NCBI GenBank assembly: GCA_910577075.1
Contig: CAJTKV010000049.1
Location: forward strand, 1 to 12,148
Origin: an uncultured Bacilli bacterium
Lineage (GTDB): Bacteria > Bacillota_I > Bacilli_A > RF39 > UBA660
Direction: 5' to 3'
Length of the DNA stretch: 12,148 nt
The position numbers were made by a program, and so were the translations under genes. Below, piece after piece: positions 1-6,536 of this stretch; the stretch's first letter is position 1, and every line of letters begins with the position of its first letter. Below the pieces are notes generated by a model. That model was not told the origin of the DNA and did not search any database. It was given only the letters and a program-made list of their open reading frames with translations.

Positions 1-1682
1 GTCGATGGATTTCCCCATCCTAGTAGCATTCTCTCGCCTTTTTCTGATAAAGTCCATCCGGATACGTCATTATCCAAATTCCAGTATCCATTTCCCTTAT
101 CATCTTGGCTATAGTAGATTATTGCTGCGTGTCCTGGCTGACCAATTACGGCTGCCGGAATTCCGTGTGATGTTCGGATATTCGATCCTGTTTTCGAAAT
201 TCCACCACATACTGCTCCTGTTCCAAATTCATTTCTGAAGTTCATCCATACTTTATATACTTTATCATTTGCTGTACTATATGTTACTCCATATTTAGAA
301 AATACTCCATTATACTTCTTATCCCAATAGTCTTTTCTTAATGGATCATGGAATACCGCATTTCCATAGTTTGGCCACACATATGCCATATATGGATGTG
401 GTGTTAAATACGACCATGCACTTGTTGGATGCGCTTCTATTTGACTTTGTGTATAATCATGCAACCATTCGATTGACTCATCATCTATTATATTATTCAT
501 GACAAAACGCATTTCTTCTACTTCGTAATTCTCAAACCATTTTGTTATATCTATATTATCATTTACTTTTAGTTTTCCTTCATCGTAAAATTTCTTGAAT
601 ATCGCATATCTCGTTACTGATTCACTTTGATTCGCTGGATGACTTGGCTGCATCCATAATGATACTTGCGCTGAATGCGTTAGCGACAATGCTATCGCCA
701 TTCTCTTATACAAGTCTCCCTTTACTGTTCCATATTTCGATTTCGTCGTTACCTTGAAGTCATTTTTGTATGCTTGATACAATTTATTTAACTCCCTTAG
801 CGAGTTCATATAACTTCCCGTTGGCTTTCCTCCTAGTATATAGTATCTTAAGTTCCCTATATCCGTATACAACCACTCAATTGTCTCTTTATATTCTTCA
901 TTAAATGTTGCATACATCTGGAGTTTTTCATATCCCATACTGCTTACTAGTTTTCTTTGCAATATCTTCTTCTCTAGTTCTTCACTTAAAGAAGTTGTTC
1001 CTAGTGCCTTTATCTCCTTATCTAACTCCTCTACTGTCTTGATAAAGTCAACTTTGGCTTCCTCTTCACTTTCTTCATAGTCCGCTTTTATTAATTTGGC
1101 ATTCGCATATACGGCATGGTCTGCTGTATTATTTCCTAAATGATTCGCATACAACTTTATGTATTTCTTTCCTCTTATATCAACCTTATAAAATATCGCC
1201 TCACTATCTCCCTTCGACAATGCTGGCGAATTCGGCGTCTCTAAATCCCAGTTTTCTCCATCTTGTGAGGTGAATATATGAATCTTTACTCCATTTCCAT
1301 TATTTCCTCTTCCGGCATCTACTCCTACATATGTTGTCAAATAATCATAGCCATATTTTCCTACTTCGTATACTACATTAGATGGCGCATGGGCACTTAT
1401 TCCCTTTAAAAATGACTTCTTCTTTCCATCTATTATCAATGTTATCAATCCGTCATTCGCATTCGCATCTAAATTCCTATCTACTGTTAGACTTCCCCAT
1501 CCTACACTCGTCTTTTCACTGACATATGGTATGTCCGATAGGTACATATATTTATCTTCTTCGTTAACGCTGAATGTTGAACGCGTCATTAAATTTATAG
1601 CTACCATAAAAAGTATGAGAACGGTTAATGCTATTCCTCCTATTATTTGTTTTTTATCGATATTCATAAACTTAGACTTCAT
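1..1682 (-). CDS. Membrane-anchored NPCBM-domain surface protein with transglutaminase-like domain, C-terminus cut off by window edge
   Basis: The frame is open for 560 codons from ATG 1682 to the window edge, with no stop, so the C-terminus is missing. The start is supported by a GGGAG site 7 bases upstream and a strong promoter. Residues 12-31 form one hydrophobic segment after a short basic N-terminus, fitting a signal anchor with the rest outside the cell. Residues about 45-198 match the NPCBM/NEW2 carbohydrate-binding module (GWGSLTVDRN, then GISAHAPS, YVGVDAG and the closing IKLYAN strand). Residues about 200-480 look mostly helical and acidic, and I do not recognise them. Residues 490-540 have a transglutaminase-like layout: Cys492, GIPA 507-510, His518 in GHAA, and Asp537 or Asp539 after a Trp. 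This suggests a surface protein that binds glycans and may act as a cysteine peptidase or crosslinker; substrate unknown. Third codon positions strongly favour A or G (ATA, GGA, GCG, CCA), unlike neighbouring genes. Confidence 0.85.
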   Translation of the reverse strand, partial: MKSKFMNIDKKQIIGGIALTVLILFMVAINLMTRSTFSVNEEDKYMYLSDIPYVSEKTSVGWGSLTVDRNLDANANDGLITLIIDGKKKSFLKGISAHAPSNVVYEVGKYGYDYLTTYVGVDAGRGNNGNGVKIHIFTSQDGENWDLETPNSPALSKGDSEAIFYKVDIRGKKYIKLYANHLGNNTADHAVYANAKLIKADYEESEEEAKVDFIKTVEELDKEIKALGTTSLSEELEKKILQRKLVSSMGYEKLQMYATFNEEYKETIEWLYTDIGNLRYYILGGKPTGSYMNSLRELNKLYQAYKNDFKVTTKSKYGTVKGDLYKRMAIALSLTHSAQVSLWMQPSHPANQSESVTRYAIFKKFYDEGKLKVNDNIDITKWFENYEVEEMRFVMNNIIDDESIEWLHDYTQSQIEAHPTSAWSYLTPHPYMAYVWPNYGNAVFHDPLRKDYWDKKYNGVFSKYGVTYSTANDKVYKVWMNFRNEFGTGAVCGGISKTGSNIRTSHGIPAAVIGQPGHAAIIYYSQDDKGNGYWNLDNDVSGWTLSEKGERMLLGWGNPS

Positions 1683-1699
1683 AATATTACTCCCTTTTT

Positions 1700-1812
1700 T
1701 TGTTGAATATTTTAACTTAAACAAATAGTTTTGTCAAATCACGTTTACATGTTTTTATTTCTTCATGCTTTTATACTATTATTAAATCATTTATTTCAAC
1801 AATTTTCAACAA
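1700..1812. repeat. Three copies of a TTGTTGAAA-type 9-mer around the surface-protein promoter
   Basis: TTTCAACAA occurs at 1794-1802 and again at 1804-1812, a 10-base period that would place both copies on the same face of the helix. An inverted copy with one mismatch (TTGTTGAAT) lies at 1700-1708, over the expected transcription start of the surface-protein promoter. The arrangement is seen directly. A role as operator is inference, and in DNA this AT-rich chance cannot be excluded. Confidence 0.35.
1709..1737 (-). promoter_or_regulatory. Sigma-A-type promoter of the NPCBM surface protein
   Basis: On the minus strand there is a perfect -35 TTGACA (1732-1737), a 17-base spacer and a -10 TAAAAT (1709-1714). 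Transcription would start near 1702, giving a leader of about 20 bases with the GGGAG ribosome site before ATG 1682. It lies downstream of the terminator of the pilC operon, so the gene is an independent unit. Confidence 0.8.
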
Positions 1813-1832
1813 AAATAATATTTATAAAAATT

Positions 1833-1864
1833 TAAAAAGACTTAACATTTGTGTTAAATCTTTT
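1833..1864 (-). terminator. Rho-independent terminator of the pilC-pilD-DUF2207 operon
   Basis: Read on the minus strand, GATTTAACA (1860-1852) pairs with TGTTAAGTC (1847-1839) around a CAAA loop, with one U-G pair. Flanking A and T runs extend the stem. A run of five T follows, then further T-rich sequence. It begins only a few bases after the TAG stop of the DUF2207 gene. Confidence 0.8.
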
Positions 1865-1868
1865 GTAT

Positions 1869-3515
1869 CTATAATTTACTTTGACGTTGAGCAGATTCTT
1901 GTACTTGACTAACTAATTGATCCATTTCAGGGTCAAATGCAACATTCATCTTCTTGTTCTTAACTACTTGTTTATATGGAGCTAGGGCTGCAGAATACAT
2001 ATTTTTATAAATGTATTTTACTTTTTGCAAATCCATTAAGGTCTTGGCCATAACATTATCTGGATTCTTTCTCAATATTTCTTTTCCAACCAATTCGCCA
2101 ATTCCCAGTAATTCTGCCATAATAAGTAAATATTTATATCCTTCACTAGTTAATTCTGTTTGACGAGGAACTTGGTTAAAGTTAAGTAAATATTTTTTTA
2201 CTCCCAAAATTTTTATTCCATCTTCAATGATATTATCTTGTAAAATTAAATGAACTTGTTTTACCTTTTTAATACGTTTAATATTGCCTTTGGAATATTC
2301 ATCGTTAATTGATTCATTGTGTCCCATATTAAACCAAGCCATTACACGCATATAGTGTTCCGATGAATATCTTATTAATTTAGAATTGTCAATAACATTA
2401 AAGTTTGACGACTGAATTAATATATCATAAAGGTCTGAATCTAATCTTCTCTCAAAATATTGATTATTTCCAAATTTTATATAAGGTTTGTTTTTGTCGA
2501 CAACAATAGCTGCACGATTTTCAAATACCATTTTTAAGATTAGTGCTCCGACTAAATCGGATCTATTTTTTAATATTTTAAAGTATCCAGCTATAAACGC
2601 TATTTTATATAGGTCGCCATTACATGGCGTATTTTCATAGTATTCAACCTCATCTATCTTAGGTATTGTGCGATTATTAACTGTATCAATGCAATAATAT
2701 TCATCATGCACTCTTAAGGCATTGTATATCTTTAATGTAATGACTAAAACGATAACAATACCAATGACAATTAAAACGACTTTTATAACCTCATCAGTTA
2801 CATACATTTTTATATCTTCAATAAATGACGTGCCATTCTTGGCTTTTTCATAAGCTTCATTAAAACTCATATCAATTTTAGTTGTATTTTCAAATTTCAT
2901 ATCAGTAAATGTGGTCATTACTTTAATTTGATGATTATTAGTTAAATTAGAACCAAATAATTGAATTGCTCCATCTTTGAAGGAAGGTGCTATATCGTTA
3001 CCTATGACATATAGGGCAACATTGTTTTCGGAGAATTTTACAGGGCCCTTTATGGTTATGTTCATAATTCCTATTGAGTGTTTACCTGTCTTTGATAAAA
3101 AATACCAATTGAGACCAACGGCATCATTAAAAGATGAAATCATGCCCTTAATTTTATAGGTAATAGTAAAAGTGTTTTTTTGACCGTTTGTAGAAAACAA
3201 AATTCTCTTTGTTTTACCGCTATCTCTTAAGCAATAGGCATGAGGTGTATCTTCATCCCATTTTTCATCAAGATGATATTGTGATTTATTAGCATCATCT
3301 ACTTTAACGTCCGAAATAGTAACATTTTCAACATCATAAAATGTCTTTTCAAAAAATTTAACATCTTGCTTATTTACTTCCCATTTTTCAACAACAGTGG
3401 CGTCCCCCTTGGAATCAATTGTTACTGTTGAAGTTATATTTTCTATCTTACCAAGAGCAAAGGCATTGGTTAAACAGAAGAAAAAGGAAACAAGAAACAC
3501 TATAATTTTTTTCAT
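1869..3515 (-). CDS. DUF2207 family membrane protein
   Basis: A 548-residue protein. Residues 1-20 form a typical signal peptide (two Lys, a hydrophobic run, then LTNAFA) without a lipobox. Residues about 22-215 are an all-beta-looking external domain matching the DUF2207 N-terminus (repeated thymine-rich-coded strands starting with the VTIDSKGDATVVEKW pattern). A single membrane segment spans about 243-264. The cytoplasmic part, 270-548, keeps the DUF2207 pattern of a DLYKIAFIAGYFKIL helix near 303 and a LTSEGYKYLLIMAELLGI helix near 455, ending in a hydrophilic tail. Length is normal for the family, whose function is unknown. It is the last gene of the pilC operon: its GGGAGG ribosome site is made by the final Gly-Arg codons of pilD, two bases separate the genes, and translation is probably coupled. 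It ends in TAG. Family assignment is confident; a link to pilus or secretion function is inference from the operon. Confidence 0.85.
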   Translation of the reverse strand: MKKIIVFLVSFFFCLTNAFALGKIENITSTVTIDSKGDATVVEKWEVNKQDVKFFEKTFYDVENVTISDVKVDDANKSQYHLDEKWDEDTPHAYCLRDSGKTKRILFSTNGQKNTFTITYKIKGMISSFNDAVGLNWYFLSKTGKHSIGIMNITIKGPVKFSENNVALYVIGNDIAPSFKDGAIQLFGSNLTNNHQIKVMTTFTDMKFENTTKIDMSFNEAYEKAKNGTSFIEDIKMYVTDEVIKVVLIVIGIVIVLVITLKIYNALRVHDEYYCIDTVNNRTIPKIDEVEYYENTPCNGDLYKIAFIAGYFKILKNRSDLVGALILKMVFENRAAIVVDKNKPYIKFGNNQYFERRLDSDLYDILIQSSNFNVIDNSKLIRYSSEHYMRVMAWFNMGHNESINDEYSKGNIKRIKKVKQVHLILQDNIIEDGIKILGVKKYLLNFNQVPRQTELTSEGYKYLLIMAELLGIGELVGKEILRKNPDNVMAKTLMDLQKVKYIYKNMYSAALAPYKQVVKNKKMNVAFDPEMDQLVSQVQESAQRQSKL

Positions 3516-3517
3516 AT

Positions 3518-4282
3518 TTACCTCCCAAGCATTATTTTTATAAATAATAATATGTTATCCATATTCCAAAAAAGTATCAGCATACTTAATACAAGAAATG
3601 GTCCAAATGGTACAATAGCTTCTTTTTTTCTTACTGTGCAAAATAAAGCGTATGGCAGTGCTAAGAAAGAAGCAACAAATATATAGATTACTCCAACCTT
3701 TATTCCAAGAACCATTCCAGCAATAAAGGATAATTTAACATCGCCCCATCCAAGAGATTCTTGCTTAAAGGCTTTATCTCCTAAAAACTTTATTAAAAGC
3801 ACAAGAAGAAATAATAGTAAGCCATATAATAATTGATGCCCAAGTTTGGCAAATCCTCCTTGAATAAAGTAAAGAATTCCCAAGAACAGACCACTTATTA
3901 TTAGTGCCTCATCTAAGATAATCATATATTTAAAATCACTTACTAGAGTTATTACTACTAGTGATGAGATTACTATAGAAATTAATGTATTTAAAGTAAA
4001 ACCAAAGATATAGTAGGAAAGGGCAAATAAAGTACCAGTTAATATTTCAATTAATGGATATTGTATTGAAATTTTTACCTTGCACTTTTTACATTTGCCT
4101 CCCAATCCTATAAATGAAAAAACTGGTATTAATTCATACCAGGATAATTTATGATTGCAGTTTACACAGTGTGATCCTGGAAATATAATTGATTCGTTAT
4201 TGCTTAATCTTAGAGCAACTACATTGTAAAATGAGCCAAAGAATAAGCCAACAATAAATAAATAAATTAGAATCACGTCCAT
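3518..4282 (-). CDS. Prepilin peptidase (PilD/GspO/ComC type)
   Basis: A 254-residue multi-spanning aspartic protease of family A24. It should cleave, and in complete enzymes also N-methylate, class III signal peptides of pilins and pseudopilins at the membrane. Both catalytic aspartates are visible: Asp116 in SDFKYMIILDE and Asp181 in GWGDVKL (the GxGDxK motif). The N-terminal domain keeps the zinc-type Cys pairs C39-x2-C42 and C64-x2-C67, so the methylase half seems present. Hydrophobic segments at 4-24, 78-115, 127-145, 150-165, 183-215 and 225-248 fit the usual eight-helix topology. I start at ATG 4282 rather than TTG 4297, because the sequence between them is the GGGAGG ribosome site. 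It lies 21 bases after pilC and runs into the DUF2207 gene, so it sits between an assembly platform gene and a DUF2207 gene. No substrate pilin is encoded in this window. Confidence 0.9.
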   Translation of the reverse strand: MDVILIYLFIVGLFFGSFYNVVALRLSNNESIIFPGSHCVNCNHKLSWYELIPVFSFIGLGGKCKKCKVKISIQYPLIEILTGTLFALSYYIFGFTLNTLISIVISSLVVITLVSDFKYMIILDEALIISGLFLGILYFIQGGFAKLGHQLLYGLLLFLLVLLIKFLGDKAFKQESLGWGDVKLSFIAGMVLGIKVGVIYIFVASFLALPYALFCTVRKKEAIVPFGPFLVLSMLILFWNMDNILLFIKIMLGR

Positions 4283-4289
4283 GTTGTAA

Positions 4290-4295
4290 CCTCCC
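4290..4295 (-). promoter_or_regulatory. Ribosome binding site fixing the prepilin peptidase start
   Basis: GGGAGG on the minus strand, 7 bases before ATG 4282. An upstream in-frame TTG at 4297 would place this site inside the coding region, so the shorter protein beginning MDVILIY is the better model. Confidence 0.75.
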
Positions 4296-4303
4296 AATTT
4301 GTA

Positions 4304-5887
4304 TTACATGATTTCAGAATATAAGCCAAACATTGGAACTATAACAGCAATCATTATACCTCCAACTACAAGAGCTAAGAAGATAATCAGTACTGGTTCA
4401 ATTAAACTCTTCATTGAATCAATAATCATTTTATGCTGTTCGGCATAATAATCAGAAACTTTTCCCATCATTTCAGCAAGTTCTCCAGTTGATTCACCGG
4501 TTACCATCATGTAATAGGCAACTTCTGGAATGGCCCAATGATCTTTGAAGGCGGATGATATTTTTTCACCACGACCAATATAATTAATTGTATTGATCAT
4601 TATCTCGCGATATATCTCATTATTAGTTACTTTACCTAGAATATCCATCGATTCAGTAATGAATACGTTGTTTTTTAACAAACTGGCGAAGGTCTTAGTA
4701 AATATCATCATCTCTTTATAAATTATTAAATTTCCAAATAAAGGCAATTTCATCATGACAGTTTGAGCGTAATATCGAAATGCCTTTATGTTCTTATATA
4801 GAACTACTAATACAACAATACTTGTAATCAAAACCACAATAATATAAATTAGGTTTGCTTGTAAAAAATCCGAGGCAGCAATAATAAACTGCGTTATAGG
4901 ATTTAATGTAACATTTGCAGTTTGATAGATTGTTACGAATTGTGGTATTAAATATACAAGAATAAATATTACAACTGCTATGGAGAATATAAAAACCATC
5001 GTTGGATAGGTTAAGGCACTAACCATTTCCTTACGCGTAGTTTCTGTAGCCTGATAATAATCGGCCATTTCATCTAGGGTTCCCTCAAGATCTCCCGTGG
5101 CCTCAGCTGATTTGACCATATTGACAAGAAGTGATGGAAAGGCATCTCCTTGCTTCTCAAGACAGTTAGAAAAATTTTCACCTAAAGTCAAGTTATATAC
5201 AACGGAGTCAAATGTTCTTTTAATGTTATCATTTCTTCCCATCTGTTTACTCAAAATACGCATAGCATCTGTTAATGGTATACCGGCTTTTAAGTAAGTT
5301 GATAATTGCTGGAGCCAAAATACGATATCCTTAATCTTTATTTTCTTAGAAGCAAAAGCATTTGGCCCATATAATTTTTCAATCATAGGTGAAGTTTCAA
5401 TTTTAAATACTTTATAACCTTCATTTTCGAGGAAGGTATATACTTCTATTTTAGAGAAAGCTAAGAAGGTATTCTTTACTTGTTTACCCTCTGGTGATAG
5501 AGCTGTGTAACGGAAAGTTACAGGTCGATCACTACGAACCTCATCAGCGGCATCGATGGAATTTATTAAATTTTCTCTCTCTTTAATTAGATTAGGATTT
5601 ATTTTTACTTCTTTTTTTACTGGAGCATGCGATATGGCATTATTAGAAGATGCCTGTTGTTCAGCGGCAATCTTATCTGCTTCAGTCATATAAGCTCCAC
5701 GTAGATTGTTCGTATCAATGTTCTTATTAACATTGTTATAAAGTGACGAACTTGTGGAATTCCAAATCCATATGATTGGCGATGCTATCATCCTTAGGAT
5801 GTAATATACGCCTAGGCATACATAGACTGGAAAGAACAAAAAGAAATTATCTTGTTTATGTGTATTTGAATTACTTGCTAACCCCAT
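4304..5887 (-). CDS. GspF/PilC-type inner-membrane platform protein with extra N-terminal membrane segment
   Basis: A 527-residue protein of the type II secretion / type IV pilus platform family, which anchors the assembly ATPase and drives pilin insertion. The normal family N-terminus (FRYTALSPEGK) appears only at residue 125. Two T2SSF domains follow, about 186-310 and 390-515, each with the family's glycine-acid signature (SAEATGDLEGTL at 260, TGESTGELAEMM at 463), and membrane helices at about 296-316, 343-363 and 497-520. Residues 1-124 are additional: a hydrophobic stretch at 15-42, then a polar linker. Usual family length is near 400, so the extension is genuine unless the start is wrong. 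The ATG 5887 start has AAGGTG 10 bases upstream. A second in-frame ATG at 5689 (Met67) has GGAG five bases before it and would give a 461-residue form lacking the extra helix. It is the first gene of an operon with the peptidase and DUF2207 genes. Confidence 0.9.
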   Translation of the reverse strand: MGLASNSNTHKQDNFFLFFPVYVCLGVYYILRMIASPIIWIWNSTSSSLYNNVNKNIDTNNLRGAYMTEADKIAAEQQASSNNAISHAPVKKEVKINPNLIKERENLINSIDAADEVRSDRPVTFRYTALSPEGKQVKNTFLAFSKIEVYTFLENEGYKVFKIETSPMIEKLYGPNAFASKKIKIKDIVFWLQQLSTYLKAGIPLTDAMRILSKQMGRNDNIKRTFDSVVYNLTLGENFSNCLEKQGDAFPSLLVNMVKSAEATGDLEGTLDEMADYYQATETTRKEMVSALTYPTMVFIFSIAVVIFILVYLIPQFVTIYQTANVTLNPITQFIIAASDFLQANLIYIIVVLITSIVVLVVLYKNIKAFRYYAQTVMMKLPLFGNLIIYKEMMIFTKTFASLLKNNVFITESMDILGKVTNNEIYREIMINTINYIGRGEKISSAFKDHWAIPEVAYYMMVTGESTGELAEMMGKVSDYYAEQHKMIIDSMKSLIEPVLIIFLALVVGGIMIAVIVPMFGLYSEIM

Positions 5888-5928
5888 CTTGATTCGACAC
5901 CTTCTTTCTAGTATCTCACTATGATATC

Positions 5929-5957
5929 ATTATAGCATAAAAAAAATGATTATTAAA
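5929..5957 (-). promoter_or_regulatory. Promoter of the pilC-pilD-DUF2207 operon
   Basis: On the minus strand there is a perfect -10 TATAAT (5929-5934) with an extended TGC just upstream (5935-5937). A weak -35, TTTAAT (5952-5957), lies at a 17-base spacing. The extended -10 would compensate for the poor -35. Transcription would begin near 5922, inside a palindrome TGATATCAT (5922-5930) that overlaps the -10 and could be an operator. Confidence 0.6.
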
Positions 5958-5983
5958 CATTTTCTTAATATAAATCATATAAT
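5954..5983 (+). promoter_or_regulatory. Possible promoter of the YqfQ-like gene
   Basis: A TATAAT at 5978-5983 lies 15 bases before ATG 5999. A TAAACA (5954-5959) sits 18 bases upstream as a possible -35. This would give a very short leader that still contains the AGGTGAT ribosome site. The region is nearly all A and T, so support is moderate. Confidence 0.4.
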
Positions 5984-5998
5984 TTAATAGGTGATATC

Positions 5999-6229
5999 AT
6001 GAACTTTAACTTTTCATCATTTTTAAATGGCACTCTAAGAATTCTCAATATAGCAAATAAAACCCTGCCACTCATAAAAGAAGCTAGCCCTGCCATTAAG
6101 ACTATACGAGACAAGTATCAAAACATTAAGGGAGTTCGACCCAAAGAAAGGATTATAAATACGCCCTATATTGAAAAAAAAGTAACAAAAAAAGAAGATA
6201 GTAATAATTTGCCTACCTTTTTTAGATAA
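5999..6229 (+). CDS. Small protein resembling the YqfQ/VrrA family
   Basis: A 76-residue basic protein, the only plus-strand gene in the window. The start is supported by AGGTGAT about six bases before ATG 5999 and a TATAAT further up. Residues 5-43 (SFLNGTLRILNIANKTLPLI, then a Pro and basic residues ending RDKYQNIK) recall the conserved N-terminal part of the Bacillus YqfQ/VrrA family, whose function is poorly known. The remainder is Lys/Glu-rich and probably disordered. There is no signal peptide or strong membrane segment, though residues 7-28 are amphipathic. It is divergent from pilC and its last 8 bases overlap the end of the opposite small membrane gene. That it is a real gene is fairly likely; the family match is by eye only. 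Confidence 0.6.
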   Translation: MNFNFSSFLNGTLRILNIANKTLPLIKEASPAIKTIRDKYQNIKGVRPKERIINTPYIEKKVTKKEDSNNLPTFFR

Positions 6230-6485
6230 TATTAATAATTAACAGTGTTATCATAGATACTAAAACGACTATATTTAGTGCCAAGAATATCTTATTTATA
6301 TTAGTTTTCGAATACTTAAGCAGGTAATAGATATTCAAACCAACAGCGATCAAAGATGAAGAAACGGCTAATATTAAATTGAAAATACTTAAACCGTCTT
6401 TTGTATATATAAATAATAGTAAAATTATATTTATAAAGAAAATATCCAAACCTACTTTTTTAGTTTCATTAAATTTCATATACAT
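6222..6485 (-). CDS. Small membrane protein, three predicted helices, probably leaderless
   Basis: From ATG 6485 this is an 87-residue hydrophobic protein with membrane segments at about 12-27, 32-56 and 65-87, and Lys/Asn-rich loops between them. I do not recognise a family. No ribosome site precedes it. Instead a near-consensus promoter (-10 at 6495-6500) puts the expected transcript start within a few bases of in-frame GTG 6488, ATG 6485 and ATG 6479, so it may be translated as a leaderless mRNA. An upstream TTG at 6524 is unlikely because it lies inside the terminator and promoter. Its end overlaps the opposite YqfQ-like gene by 8 bases. Strong promoter context favours a real gene; function unknown. 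Confidence 0.6.
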   Translation of the reverse strand: MYMKFNETKKVGLDIFFINIILLLFIYTKDGLSIFNLILAVSSSLIAVGLNIYYLLKYSKTNINKIFLALNIVVLVSMITLLIINII

Positions 6486-6494
6486 CACAATTAT

Positions 6495-6524
6495 ATTATA
6501 AAGAAAAAAGACTTGATTAGTCAA
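6495..6524 (-). promoter_or_regulatory. Near-consensus promoter embedded in the rplQ terminator
   Basis: On the minus strand, -35 TTGACT (6519-6524), an 18-base spacer and -10 TATAAT (6495-6500). The -35 covers the terminator loop and the rplQ stop codon, and the spacer contains the descending terminator arm and the T run. Expected start is 6487-6489. Confidence 0.7.
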
Positions 6525-6536
6525 CTAATTCAAGTC
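6504..6536 (-). terminator. Rho-independent terminator of the ribosomal operon, overlapping the end of rplQ
   Basis: On the minus strand, GACTTGAATTAG (6536-6525) pairs with CTAATCAAGTC (6520-6510) around a TTGA loop with a single bulged A, followed by six T (6509-6504). The ascending arm is made by the last sense codons of rplQ and the TAA stop lies at the loop, so coding and termination signals are superimposed. Confidence 0.85.

Noticed and set aside
5..238. Plus-strand open frame of 77 codons
   Set aside because: It is antisense to the well-supported surface-protein gene and lacks a ribosome site and recognisable protein features.
1531..1728. Plus-strand open frame of 65 codons
   Set aside because: It lies opposite the N-terminus and promoter of the surface-protein gene. 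Its hydrophobic look comes from the complementary membrane-anchor codons.
1732..1751. CcpA-like cre site before the surface-protein promoter
   Set aside because: The left half (ATGTAAACG) fits well but the right half does not form the required palindrome. Too weak to report as a site.
6524..6524. TTG start for the small membrane protein
   Set aside because: It would begin within the rplQ terminator loop and upstream of the likely transcript start, with no ribosome site.
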